DNA of 64,000 bases from Longicatena caecimuris (GTDB taxonomy: Bacteria; Bacillota_I; Bacilli_A; Erysipelotrichales; Erysipelotrichaceae), in assembly GCF_004341945.1 (NCBI RefSeq), contig NZ_SMBP01000011.1, positions 1 through 64,000 on the forward strand, read 5' to 3'. Of the stretch, positions 1-8,130 are shown piece after piece. The notes under the pieces were generated by a model. It had not been told where the DNA came from and ran no database searches. It saw nothing but the letters and a program-made list of their open reading frames with translations. Positions within the stretch are counted from its first letter, which is position 1; each line of letters opens with the position of its first letter. Made by a program: the position numbers and the translations under genes.

Positions 1-1
1 A

Positions 2-52
2 CTTATGGTTAATGAAATTTTTACATCTCGTATTGAAAAATATCTTAAATAG
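2..52 (+). CDS. possible C-terminal tail of a gene entering from the left
   Basis: Reading codons from base 2 gives an open 16-residue tail ending in Ile-Glu-Lys-Tyr-Leu-Lys and a TAG at 50-52. The composition looks like the end of a protein, but the stretch is too short to identify and could be chance. If real it converges on the minus-strand gene ending at 119. Confidence 0.3.
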   Translation, partial: LMVNEIFTSRIEKYLK

Positions 53-118
53 ATGTCTTAATCAATTTTACTTACACACTTTTCTTGACAAACCCGTTAT
101 CACAGCCTTCATATTATC

Positions 119-871
119 TTAAAATCCCATTCCTACCTCTTCAGGAACGCTGGCATTACTTGCCCGTAAAACACTAACTCCCAACGCCTTGCACACTTGT
201 AAAAAGTCCGCTTGCAAGCCATCATCCCCATGATGATACCGATAAGCCATGCTTGTATCATGTTCAACATAAATAGCTTTCTCTTTTAATATTTTCGCTA
301 ATTTATGAAATGTATGATCCATAGAAAAACTTGGTTTTATCTGACAAATCTTAATCGCATCAAACCCTGCAACCCCATCAAATAATTGACTTGTTAACAA
401 GGCGTTCATAGTTTCATAATAGCGACGATATAAGAAATTAGCATTATACTTATTCCACATCATCTCATAAGATTCATTCCATGAAAAAGCAACATTATCA
501 ATAAATTCAATATTGCCGACAAAAACATCATATGGATACGCTTGCTTCAACTGCTCAAGAAAACGTTCGTGTTGCGGCAGATAACTGACACATAGACCGA
601 ATTTTATTGCTATTGGGAACTCCTCTTGCTTCATTTCATCAATAAAATTTTGATATTCACGAATAGAGCATTTGGTTATATTATTATACCATTGATTCTG
701 ACATGGATAAGTTGCCCGTATTTCCTGATACAATAATTCACATTCTTGAAACTTATAGGTTGGCTCTAACACATAAAGCTCATCAATGTGTTTCTTTTGT
801 GCTGCCTTGCTATATTCCATCAACAACGCTTTGCTGTAGGATCCCTGTAAAGATACATGTGCATCTATCAT
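119..871 (-). CDS. PHP-family (histidinol-phosphatase-like) protein lacking metal ligands
   Basis: A 250-residue protein with the layout of the HisJ/HisK-type PHP phosphatases: start Met-Ile-Asp-Ala-His, a 'LEPTYKF' block at 35-41 where the family has LEHTHRF, a GNIEFIDN block where it has GSVHWIDG, 'VAGFDAIK' for LAHPDSIK, and 'ASNASVPEEVG' at 237-247 for ASDAHxPEDVG. Only His5 and Glu36 of the expected metal ligands remain; the other His and Asp positions are Ser, Pro, Tyr, Glu, Gly, Asn and Ser. Fold membership is a family-pattern judgement from memory; loss of phosphatase activity is inference. It starts 3 bases after the DegV stop, so the two are almost certainly co-transcribed. The reading frame is intact, arguing for a kept non-catalytic role rather than a fresh pseudogene. 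No clear terminator follows. Confidence 0.7.
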   Translation of the reverse strand: MIDAHVSLQGSYSKALLMEYSKAAQKKHIDELYVLEPTYKFQECELLYQEIRATYPCQNQWYNNITKCSIREYQNFIDEMKQEEFPIAIKFGLCVSYLPQHERFLEQLKQAYPYDVFVGNIEFIDNVAFSWNESYEMMWNKYNANFLYRRYYETMNALLTSQLFDGVAGFDAIKICQIKPSFSMDHTFHKLAKILKEKAIYVEHDTSMAYRYHHGDDGLQADFLQVCKALGVSVLRASNASVPEEVGMGF

Positions 872-874
872 ATG

Positions 875-1714
875 CTAATACCATATCTTTTTAATGCGTC
901 CAAAACCAATCGTGCCAGGTCCGGCATGAGACATAATAACCGCTTTAAACACATGCTGTTCTACCGGTTGATGAATTACCTCTTCCAATTGAAGCTTTAA
1001 TTCATTGCTTACCTCACGATTATCAGCATCAATGATCATCCAATCATATTCTGCCGGATCAATGTCCTTTGTAACATAAGCAATTCCCTCTTTGTATGCT
1101 TTTTTCAAGGTACGTACTTTATCTACTAAATCAATTGCCCCATGTTCAACCTTTAGCAATGGTTGAATTTTTAATAAACCTGCTAACGCTGCAGCAGCTG
1201 GCGAAATTCGGCCGCCATTCTTTAATGTCGTCAAATTTTCTGGGATCAAAACGGCAAATAGGCTGCCTTCCTTCTCCAGTTTTTCTTTTACTTGTAAGCT
1301 TGTATATCCCTTTTCAAACATCTTACGGGCCGTTTGCAACATTTTGACAACAGGATAACAAACATATTCACTATCTACTACTATGACTCTTCCTTCATAT
1401 GCATCAGCCAGTCCGATAGCAACATGGCAAGTTCCGCTTAGTGCTTTTGATAAAGGTAAATAAAATACTTCATCGTATGTTTGCAATAAGTCATCCCACA
1501 TCCGCGTAAGATCTCCGATGATGGGCTGTGCTGTTTTTACCTGATCACCATTCTTTAATGCCTGAATGATATCTTTGTCAAATATTGTCTCTTCTTCAAT
1601 AAATTCTTTTCCGTTCATGCTGATCGGCATGCGGATGACATGAATATCCAGCTCTTTTGCTTGTTCTTTGGTGATATCTGCGCTGGAATCACACATTAAT
1701 GCTATCTTTTTCAT
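875..1714 (-). CDS. DegV family fatty-acid-binding protein
   Basis: About 279 residues, the usual DegV length. The N-terminus 'KIALMCDSSADIT' and the central 'NLTTLKNGGRISPAAAALAGLLKIQPLL' region (quoted here only as family landmarks, roughly residues 155-185) are diagnostic of DegV/FakB proteins, which bind a fatty acid and can present it to a fatty acid kinase. I place the start at 1714 because AAGGAG lies 7 bases upstream; a GTG/ATG extension to 1735 would overlap the promoter. It is followed after 3 bases by the PHP-like gene. No FakA kinase is in the window, so a FakB role is possible but not shown. Confidence 0.9.
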   Translation of the reverse strand: MKKIALMCDSSADITKEQAKELDIHVIRMPISMNGKEFIEEETIFDKDIIQALKNGDQVKTAQPIIGDLTRMWDDLLQTYDEVFYLPLSKALSGTCHVAIGLADAYEGRVIVVDSEYVCYPVVKMLQTARKMFEKGYTSLQVKEKLEKEGSLFAVLIPENLTTLKNGGRISPAAAALAGLLKIQPLLKVEHGAIDLVDKVRTLKKAYKEGIAYVTKDIDPAEYDWMIIDADNREVSNELKLQLEEVIHQPVEQHVFKAVIMSHAGPGTIGFGRIKKIWY

Positions 1715-1734
1715 GGAATCACTCCTTACGTGCA

Positions 1735-1763
1735 ATTATAGCAATTTTACTTTAAAATCACAA
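1735..1763 (-). promoter_or_regulatory. promoter of the DegV gene
   Basis: TTGTGA (1758-1763), a 17-base spacer, and a perfect TATAAT (1735-1740) on the minus strand. The start codon lies about 20 bases downstream of the -10, giving a very short leader that contains the AAGGAG. Confidence 0.7.
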
Positions 1764-1851
1764 TACAGAATTAAGAATTACAAAGTTTTCAAGGGCAGCC
1801 TCTTTGAGCTACGTCATTTCTTCTTTCTTATTTTTACGACACGTACCGTTT

Positions 1852-1924
1852 ATCCCCATCGTCCGCGCATAAAAAAACCGGCGATGCCGGTTACCTGTTC
1901 TTATATGGGGCGGACGATGGGGAT
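1852..1924. repeat. 15-bp inverted repeat between tRNA-His and its 3' flank
   Basis: Bases 1852-1866 (ATCCCCATCGTCCGC) are the exact reverse complement of 1910-1924, which is the T-arm/acceptor 3' part of the tRNA-His gene. The flank copy lies beyond the tRNA terminator. An exact 15-base match so close by is unlikely by chance. It may be a remnant of a duplicated or rearranged tRNA end; no function is known to me. Confidence 0.7.
1871..1892 (-). terminator. rho-independent terminator of tRNA-His
   Basis: Perfect 7-bp stem AACCGGC / GCCGGTT with a 3-base loop, followed on the minus strand by seven T. It begins 14 bases after the encoded CCA end of the tRNA. Confidence 0.85.
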
Positions 1925-1982
1925 CGAACCCACGCATGACGGGACCACAACCCGCTGTGTTAACCACTTCACCACATCCGCC
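1906..1982 (-). tRNA. tRNA-His (GTG anticodon)
   Basis: A full cloverleaf can be drawn on the minus strand. The anticodon loop TTGTGGT carries GTG, the stem is CGGG/CCCG, the T-loop is GGTTCGATCC, and CCA is encoded at 1906-1908. The 5' end carries the extra G(-1) that pairs with C73, the identity feature of tRNA-His, so the acceptor has eight pairs. The gene has its own promoter and terminator and is a single-gene unit. Confidence 0.97.
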
Positions 1983-2008
1983 ATGATTTCTTTCATCAGG
2001 CGAGTTAT

Positions 2009-2037
2009 ATTATATCTTATCCCTTTTTATTTGTAAA
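2009..2037 (-). promoter_or_regulatory. promoter of tRNA-His
   Basis: TTTACA (2032-2037), 17-base spacer and a perfect TATAAT (2009-2014), about 26 bases ahead of the mature tRNA 5' end. Confidence 0.75.
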
Positions 2038-2063
2038 TAGTTTTTTTAATTTTTTTATAAAGA

Positions 2064-2092
2064 CAGGAATGGAATCGTAAAGTCCATTCCTG
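2064..2092. terminator. hairpin between tRNA-His and asnB
   Basis: Perfect 10-bp stem CAGGAATGGA / TCCATTCCTG with a 9-base loop. AT-rich DNA lies on both sides, but there is no clean U tract directly at the base in either direction. It may be a second weak terminator behind asnB. Bases 2100-2165 hold nothing I recognise. Confidence 0.45.
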
Positions 2093-2169
2093 GTGTTTTC
2101 TTTAAAACGGTTGGGATCTTCGCTTACACCTTACTTTTTCATCCAAGTTATCAACCTTGAGTTGCATCA

Positions 2170-2193
2170 CAAAAGACCGGTTAAACCGGTCTT
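2170..2193 (-). terminator. terminator of asnB
   Basis: Perfect 9-bp stem AAGACCGGT / ACCGGTCTT with a 3-base loop, 10 bases past the asnB stop, followed on the minus strand by TTG after the paired run of T. Confidence 0.75.
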
Positions 2194-2202
2194 CACTGCG
2201 CC

Positions 2203-4038
2203 TTAATGTAAAACAAAATACTGCTCATACCATAATAAGAAAGAATAGACTGTATAAATCTTACGCTGATAATTTCCCAAATTATTTTTATGATCTTCAA
2301 GCCATTGTAAGATTAACTTCTGGTTGAAGAACTCTGCCGCATATGGTTTTTCAAACATCGTTTTCACTTTTGCATAATACGCTTCTTCTCGCAGCCATAC
2401 ACGCAATGGAACAGGAAAGCCCATCTTTTTACGTTTGCCCCAATCACTTGGTATATTTTTCATAGCCGCCATACGGAACGCACGTTTGCTTTCTTCGCCT
2501 TTTATACAATATTCACTTTCCAGCGATTTTGCTAAGTTCCAAACTTCTTTATCTAAGAAAGGAACACGCAGTTCCAAGGAATGTGCCATCGTCATCTTAT
2601 CGGCTTTTAATAAGATGTCATGAGGCAGCCATAAGTGCATATCTAAATACATTTTCTTATGTAGGTCATCTTGTTCTTTTACACGTTCAAAGTAAGGTCG
2701 TGTAACATCCTGATAGCATAAAGCTGTCTTATAACCATCTGCCATGACCTCATCCGCATCTTCATTATCCATAATAAATGCCTGTCCGATATAAGAATCC
2801 TCTAAAGAAGTAGCATTGCGTTGTAAAAAGCCCATACCTCGTTTTTCAGCTCTGCCTTTTGCCCAATGCCCTAACTTTTTGCGTAATGCAGCAGGTACGA
2901 TTTTTTTATAAAGTTCATCATTTTTATTTTCTTTATAAGCATCATATCCGCCAAACAACTCATCGGCACCTTCACCACTTTGTACAACTTTCAGATCCTC
3001 TACAGCCATTTCAGATAAATAGAATAAAGGTACAGCCGATAAATTGGCATGAGGTTCATCTGAATAATATTGCACCTTTGGTAAAGCATCGAAGAAATCT
3101 TTTGAAGTTAATGTTTTTTTCTTGTTTTTCAGATGTAGTGTCTCACATAAATCTCTAGCATGGGTCGTTTCATCAAACCCTTGTACTTCAAAACCAACAG
3201 AATATGTTTTATCCGGACGTAAAACAGATGCAATATAGCTAGAATCTACTCCGCCGGATAAGAAAGAACCTACCTCAACATCAGCTATCTTATGATAAGC
3301 AACAGAATCCTTGACACTTTGATGAATGCACTCTACCGTTTCTTCTAATGATCTTGACGTTTCCTCAAAGGCAAAGGTAAAATAGCGTTTCACCTTAAAG
3401 TCACTACCATCATAGGTAAAACATGTACCTGGTTCTAATTTATAGACATCTTTGAACATTGTTTCTTCTAATGGATTGTATTGAAAAATCAAATACATTT
3501 TTAAAGCATCTTTATTCACCGCTTTGTGAAAAGCTGGATGAGGTAAGAAAGATTTAATTTCTGAACCAAATAATAAGGTGTCGTTCATCTTAGCATAGTA
3601 AAATGGTTTAATGCCAAATTGATCGCGTGCGCCAAACATCGTATGTGTTTCCTTATCATAAATCACAAAGGCGAACATACCTCTTAACATCTTTACGGCA
3701 TCTTCACCATAGGTTTTATATGCCTGTAAGATAACCTCTGTATCGCTATGTGTCGCGAATGTACAGCCATGTTTTTCAATCAGTTCTTTGCGAATATCCT
3801 GATAATTGTAAATTTCTCCATTGAATACGATGACATGTCTGCCATCCTCACTGTGAATAGGCTGAGAGCCTCCTTCTAAATCGATAATACTCAAACGACG
3901 AAATCCCAATGCTACATGATCATCTAAAAATGTTCCATCACTATCAGGGCCACGATGAGCAATACATTCACCCATCGCATCTAATATCTGTTTTCGATCG
4001 TAATTACCAAAACCGTAATAACCCGTAAATCCACACAT
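2203..4038 (-). CDS. asnB: asparagine synthetase B (glutamine-hydrolysing)
   Basis: Makes asparagine from aspartate, glutamine and ATP in the cytoplasm. The start at 4038 gives Met-Cys-Gly-Phe, leaving Cys as the N-terminal nucleophile of the class II glutaminase domain; upstream GTG codons fall inside the AGAGGTG ribosome site. The glutaminase half shows 'AHRGPDSDG', 'FNGEIYNY' and 'GARDQFGIKPFYY'. The synthetase half carries the pyrophosphate loop 'SGGVDSS' near residue 263 and 'GEGADELFGGY'. About 611 residues is normal for this family. It is transcribed alone between its own promoter and terminator. The window also encodes the unrelated ammonia-dependent enzyme AsnA (34115-35131), so the cell has both routes. 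Confidence 0.95.
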   Translation of the reverse strand: MCGFTGYYGFGNYDRKQILDAMGECIAHRGPDSDGTFLDDHVALGFRRLSIIDLEGGSQPIHSEDGRHVIVFNGEIYNYQDIRKELIEKHGCTFATHSDTEVILQAYKTYGEDAVKMLRGMFAFVIYDKETHTMFGARDQFGIKPFYYAKMNDTLLFGSEIKSFLPHPAFHKAVNKDALKMYLIFQYNPLEETMFKDVYKLEPGTCFTYDGSDFKVKRYFTFAFEETSRSLEETVECIHQSVKDSVAYHKIADVEVGSFLSGGVDSSYIASVLRPDKTYSVGFEVQGFDETTHARDLCETLHLKNKKKTLTSKDFFDALPKVQYYSDEPHANLSAVPLFYLSEMAVEDLKVVQSGEGADELFGGYDAYKENKNDELYKKIVPAALRKKLGHWAKGRAEKRGMGFLQRNATSLEDSYIGQAFIMDNEDADEVMADGYKTALCYQDVTRPYFERVKEQDDLHKKMYLDMHLWLPHDILLKADKMTMAHSLELRVPFLDKEVWNLAKSLESEYCIKGEESKRAFRMAAMKNIPSDWGKRKKMGFPVPLRVWLREEAYYAKVKTMFEKPYAAEFFNQKLILQWLEDHKNNLGNYQRKIYTVYSFLLWYEQYFVLH

Positions 4039-4133
4039 TGTTAACACCTCTTTACGCTATTTCATGCGTTATCTTCCAGTATCCTGTTTGTCTCATATAG
4101 ATAATTCTTTTGAATAAGACAGGAATCTTATTT

Positions 4134-4162
4134 ATTATAAAGGATGTACAAACGTTTCTCAA
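4134..4162 (-). promoter_or_regulatory. promoter of asnB
   Basis: TTGAGA (4157-4162), 17-base spacer, perfect TATAAT (4134-4139). This leaves an approximately 90-base leader before asnB containing an imperfect CCTGTCTT/GAGACAAACAGG pairing. I see no T-box sequence in that leader. Confidence 0.75.
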
Positions 4163-4253
4163 TAGCTGATTGCAAGAAAGCTATTAATAATTCTGAAAAT
4201 TGCGGATACTGTTGTATACTTTTACAATTTGTACAAGGAAATCGATGCGTTTA

Positions 4254-4284
4254 AGAAAAAAGGACAAGCACAATGTCATGTCCT
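4254..4284 (-). terminator. terminator of the sbcD-sbcC-sirtuin operon
   Basis: Stem AGGACA / TGTCCT with a 12-base loop, followed on the minus strand by TTTTTTCTTAA. It lies about 70 bases beyond the sirtuin stop. The 4285-4351 stretch between them shows nothing else. Confidence 0.65.
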
Positions 4285-4351
4285 ATTGTGAAATGCTTCC
4301 TACTTGATTCTATCATAAAGAAGTTTTTCTTTTCTCTTCGATCCATTTGCA

Positions 4352-5095
4352 TCAATCAACAAGCTTCGTATTATGGAGCACTACTTCCTGTAACACCTCG
4401 CCAATTGGATCATGAATTACGATATCTGCTTGATCATCCATTGCTGTTACCTCTTTATTTAACAGCACCAAGGTCTTACCTCGAAAATAACGCAATAACC
4501 CCGCAGCCGGATAGACAACTAAAGAGGTACCACCGATAATCATCACATCTGCATTGGCAATCGCTGTCACAGCTTCCTCCATTACTTGCATATCTAGTGA
4601 TTCACCATACAACACTACTTCTGGTTTGATGGTATGATGACAGTTCGGGCATTTAGGAATGCCATCTTTTTGCTTCAGCATATCCTCCAATGTAAAAAAA
4701 CTATGACAACTCTGACAGCGATTACGATGTATGCTGCCATGAAGTTCTAACACTTTTTTACTGCCTGCTTTTTGATGAAGTCCATCAATATTTTGGGTAA
4801 TCACAGCATCTAATTTCCCCAATGCTTCTAATTTTGCTAAAGCGAGATGTGCTGGATTTGGCTGCGCATTCGGATAGACCATCTCATGAAAGTAAAAATC
4901 ATAAAAAGCTTCTGTATGCTCATAAAAGAAATCATGAGATATCATTGTTTCCGCAGGATAAGGATATGTTTTTTTGCTATATATACCACTTTGTGAACGG
5001 AAATCGGGAATATTACTTTCTGTGGATACACCAGCTCCACCAAAAAAGACGATATGTTTATTTTCTTCTATAACTCTTTTTAATTTATCATACAT
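4352..5095 (-). CDS. cobB: sirtuin, NAD-dependent protein deacylase (CobB/SIR2)
   Basis: Removes acyl groups from lysines using NAD+. Visible motifs are the NAD-binding 'GGAGVSTESNIPDFR' at 19-33, 'TQNIDGLH' at 100-107, the catalytic His119 in 'LHG', and a zinc knuckle C127-x2-C130 with C149-x2-C152. The length of 247 residues is that of a single-domain bacterial sirtuin. The class-defining Tyr/Arg pair of desuccinylases is not obvious, so simple deacetylation is the likelier activity. It starts 2 bases after the sbcC stop and so is translated from the same message as the SbcCD nuclease, an arrangement that suggests but does not show a link between acylation state and DNA repair. Confidence 0.93.
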   Translation of the reverse strand: MYDKLKRVIEENKHIVFFGGAGVSTESNIPDFRSQSGIYSKKTYPYPAETMISHDFFYEHTEAFYDFYFHEMVYPNAQPNPAHLALAKLEALGKLDAVITQNIDGLHQKAGSKKVLELHGSIHRNRCQSCHSFFTLEDMLKQKDGIPKCPNCHHTIKPEVVLYGESLDMQVMEEAVTAIANADVMIIGGTSLVVYPAAGLLRYFRGKTLVLLNKEVTAMDDQADIVIHDPIGEVLQEVVLHNTKLVD

Positions 5096-5097
5096 AT

Positions 5098-8000
5098 TTA
5101 TGCTCCCTTTCGTATTTGGATATAACTGCCTTCTCTGGTTTTAACAACAGCGATACCTGCCTGAATATTTTCCTTTAAAATTTCCACATGGGAAATGATA
5201 CCAATCATGCCTTTGCCTTGTGTCATTGTCTGCAAGATAGCCAATGCGTCCGCTATGCTATGCTCATCCAGAGTACCGAAACCTTCATCAATAAACATAC
5301 AATCAAAACGGATTCCGCCATTCCTTGCTTGTACGACCATGGATAGTGCTAAGGACATGGCTAAGGATACTAAGAATTTTTCTCCTCCACTTAAGGATAC
5401 CACATTTCGTGGTTCCATGGAATAGGTGTCAAAAATGGATAGCTCTAAGCCATATTTGCGACTTCTTCCAGTTGTATCATCATTGCGAAAAATCTGATAG
5501 CGACCTTCATGGATATGGGCTAACAGCTTATTGGCTTGGGTGGTGATGTTATCTAATAATACCCCTAAGACATAGCGTTCTATGCCAATGCCTTGATCTC
5601 CGCGCATAGCTTTTACAAAGTGCTGCATGCGAAGATAATCTGGTTCAATAATTGCTAATTCTTTCATTTGATTTTGTAATGCAGACAAAGTGCGCGCATA
5701 GATCTTTTGTTCACTTTGTCTTTGCGCTAAGCGTTCCTGTATTTGCAACAGTTCTTCCTTAAGTTTAGCATCTTGTGCAACAAGTTTATCTAGATCAAGC
5801 CATATGATCTTAGCCAAGTATTCTTCTTGTTTTCGTATTTCTTTTTCTAAATGAGTAAGGTTCAAGAAATAACGTTCAACCTCACTTGCATTGTTTTCAA
5901 TATCCGTATCAGATGGCATTGTTTCCAGTTCCACTATCTTGACCTGTTGTTTGATAACTTCTTCTTCCAGTTGTTCTTGTTGTTGCTGTAACTGTTGCTG
6001 CGCCTGTCTATATTCCTGTTCGCTGGTCTGATAATGTTCAATAGCCTTATTGTATTCAATGATGCTTGCTTCCCTTTGCTGAAGCTGTAGATTCTTTTGC
6101 TCTTGTAAGTATTTCAGACTCTTTTGCTGTTGTTCATATTGTGTCTGCAACTGCTTTAAATCTTGTTGTGGTAGTCGCTTTTGTAAGGCAGCCACTTCTG
6201 CTTTGGCCATTAGATAGTTTTGTTGCTTTGTCTGCTCTTGTAGAAGGGAAGCTTCCAATTGTTCTTGTCTTTGCAAAGCACTGGATTGTAATACTTGTAA
6301 CTTTTGCCGCCTTTGGCTCTGCCTTTCTTCTGCTTTAATTAGCTCTTTATACTGCTTTTTGATCTGGTGATATTCTTCCAAAAGGAACGGTTTTTGTAAT
6401 AATTCCTGTATCTGCGTTTGGATATCCTTAAGCTGTTTCTTTAACAAGGCATAGGCAGCTTGTTGCTTTTCTTCTAAACGATACAGTTGTTCTTCCTTTT
6501 GCTTTCCTTCTTCCAACTGTTGTTTCAAAGAGCGAAGCGTAAGCAAATCAACGGCGGCTTTTTGTGCTACATATGGTTTTGGATGATGAAAAGAACCACA
6601 GACAGGACATGGCTTTCCTTCCTGCAAGCTTTCTGCCAACTGTAAAGCACTGTGTTCTAAAAACTGCTGATACAATGCATCATGTTGCTGCTGCCGTTTT
6701 TTTAAAGTTTCCTGTTGTTGCTGATACGCAGATTGCGCATTCATCCATGCCTGTTTCTGCTTGTTCATCTGTTCTTGTAACGCTGTTTGTTTTTGATAAC
6801 GTTTTTCTGCTAGCACGTAATACTGCCAATCTGCTTTGAGTTGTTCATGTTGCTTTGCTTCTTGCTCAAACGCTTGTATTTCTTGCTGCAACAACTGCTG
6901 TGTCTTTTGTAATGCCATATTCTTTTGCTTCCATTCGATATTCTGTTTATGTATTGCCTGGTATGCTGTTGCCAGCTGTTCACTTTGTTGTTTTTGCTTA
7001 TCAAAGGTTTTTAACAACCGCAGCTGCTCTTCGCACTGTAGCAATTGTTCTCTTGCAGTCTGTATTTGCTCTTCATAGCCCTGAATGCTTTTATTTTGCT
7101 CATCCAAACAAGCATATTGCTGGCTAGCTTTCTGTTTTCTGTCCTTTGCCTGTATATATTGTGCTTTACGTAATTCCTTCGCTTTTTGCAAGCGCTGCAT
7201 TTCCTGATACATATGTCGCAGTTGCTGCATCTGCTTCCAACGCAGTACCTGCTCTTTTTGTTGCTTCATTTGCCCTTCTTGTTGCTTCTCTTTTTCATAT
7301 TGTTGTTGTTTCAGCTTATAGTCTTCTTTCCAACGATGATATTCTTTCTGCTGTAGAAGATCTGCTTGAACGTTTTCCTGTTGCTGTAAAAGTGCGTTTT
7401 TTTGTTCATTGTCCTGTACAATCTGTTCCGTGAGCGAAGCATAGGTTTGCTGTGCTGCTTGCATGCTTTCTTCATTTAAAGAACGTAAATCCGCTGCCAT
7501 TTGCTGTTTTAAAAGATCTAAGGCATTCCGTTTCTGATTCAGTTTATCTGTAAGCCATCCATTTATAGAGCTCCAGCGTTCCATCTGAAATAATGTTTTC
7601 AGGATATCTTGCTTCTCTTCACTACGACTTGTTAAAAATTGTTCAAATTTTCCTTGTGGCAAAAGCATCACCTGCACAAATTGTAAATAGGATAAACCAA
7701 TCAGTTCTTGTGCCTTTTCTTCGACACTACGCAATTTAGGATTCTCAAAGAAAGGATGAAAGCAACCATCGATCATTTCACCAGCATCGACATTCACTTT
7801 ATATGCCTTTTCTTTATTTCGTTTGGTGCGAACTTCAACACTTCGAAAAAATCGATATTCCTTCTCCTTGATCGTAAACGTAAAATCAACAATCGTAGGC
7901 ATTTGCTCAGAAGCAAAGCGAGAACGCATACTTTCCAGATCTTCCCGCTGTCCACCGCTGCTCTTTCCATATAAGGCATATGTCATGGCATCTAACAACA

Positions 8001-8127
8001 TCGTCTTGCCACTTCCGGTTTCTCCTTCCAAAAGAAATAGGCGATCCTTCATAAATTGTGTAAAATCAATTTGCTGTTTCTTTACATATGGACCAAATGC
8101 CTGTACTTCCAATCGTTTTGGCAGCAT
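5098..8127 (-). CDS. sbcC: SbcC nuclease ATPase subunit (Rad50-like)
   Basis: ATPase subunit of the SbcCD exo/endonuclease that opens hairpins and blocked double-strand ends. The 1009 residues have the SMC/Rad50 plan: Walker A 'GETGSGKT' at 35-42, a long coiled coil broken by the zinc-hook C507-P-V-C510, a second coil, the ABC signature 'SLSGGEKF' near 913, and Walker B 'FIDEGFGTLDE' near 945-955. The coil is strikingly rich in glutamine with many QQ/QQQ runs, which makes the opposite strand rich in stop-free frames. The start at 8127 lies 3 bases after sbcD and has GAGGTG upstream. Confidence 0.95.
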   Translation of the reverse strand: MLPKRLEVQAFGPYVKKQQIDFTQFMKDRLFLLEGETGSGKTMLLDAMTYALYGKSSGGQREDLESMRSRFASEQMPTIVDFTFTIKEKEYRFFRSVEVRTKRNKEKAYKVNVDAGEMIDGCFHPFFENPKLRSVEEKAQELIGLSYLQFVQVMLLPQGKFEQFLTSRSEEKQDILKTLFQMERWSSINGWLTDKLNQKRNALDLLKQQMAADLRSLNEESMQAAQQTYASLTEQIVQDNEQKNALLQQQENVQADLLQQKEYHRWKEDYKLKQQQYEKEKQQEGQMKQQKEQVLRWKQMQQLRHMYQEMQRLQKAKELRKAQYIQAKDRKQKASQQYACLDEQNKSIQGYEEQIQTAREQLLQCEEQLRLLKTFDKQKQQSEQLATAYQAIHKQNIEWKQKNMALQKTQQLLQQEIQAFEQEAKQHEQLKADWQYYVLAEKRYQKQTALQEQMNKQKQAWMNAQSAYQQQQETLKKRQQQHDALYQQFLEHSALQLAESLQEGKPCPVCGSFHHPKPYVAQKAAVDLLTLRSLKQQLEEGKQKEEQLYRLEEKQQAAYALLKKQLKDIQTQIQELLQKPFLLEEYHQIKKQYKELIKAEERQSQRRQKLQVLQSSALQRQEQLEASLLQEQTKQQNYLMAKAEVAALQKRLPQQDLKQLQTQYEQQQKSLKYLQEQKNLQLQQREASIIEYNKAIEHYQTSEQEYRQAQQQLQQQQEQLEEEVIKQQVKIVELETMPSDTDIENNASEVERYFLNLTHLEKEIRKQEEYLAKIIWLDLDKLVAQDAKLKEELLQIQERLAQRQSEQKIYARTLSALQNQMKELAIIEPDYLRMQHFVKAMRGDQGIGIERYVLGVLLDNITTQANKLLAHIHEGRYQIFRNDDTTGRSRKYGLELSIFDTYSMEPRNVVSLSGGEKFLVSLAMSLALSMVVQARNGGIRFDCMFIDEGFGTLDEHSIADALAILQTMTQGKGMIGIISHVEILKENIQAGIAVVKTREGSYIQIRKGA

Positions 8128-8130
8128 TCC

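Noticed and set aside
85-113. TTGACA with a TTCATA at 17 bases on the plus strand
   Set aside because: It would fire into the 3' end of the minus-strand PHP-like gene; no plus-strand gene follows. Likely chance.
1668-2036. Plus-strand frame of 122 codons across tRNA-His
   Set aside because: It runs through a tRNA gene, a terminator and a promoter and has no ribosome site.
4040-4134. asnB leader as a T-box
   Set aside because: No AGGGTGG-type T-box sequence and no terminator hairpin with a U run before asnB.
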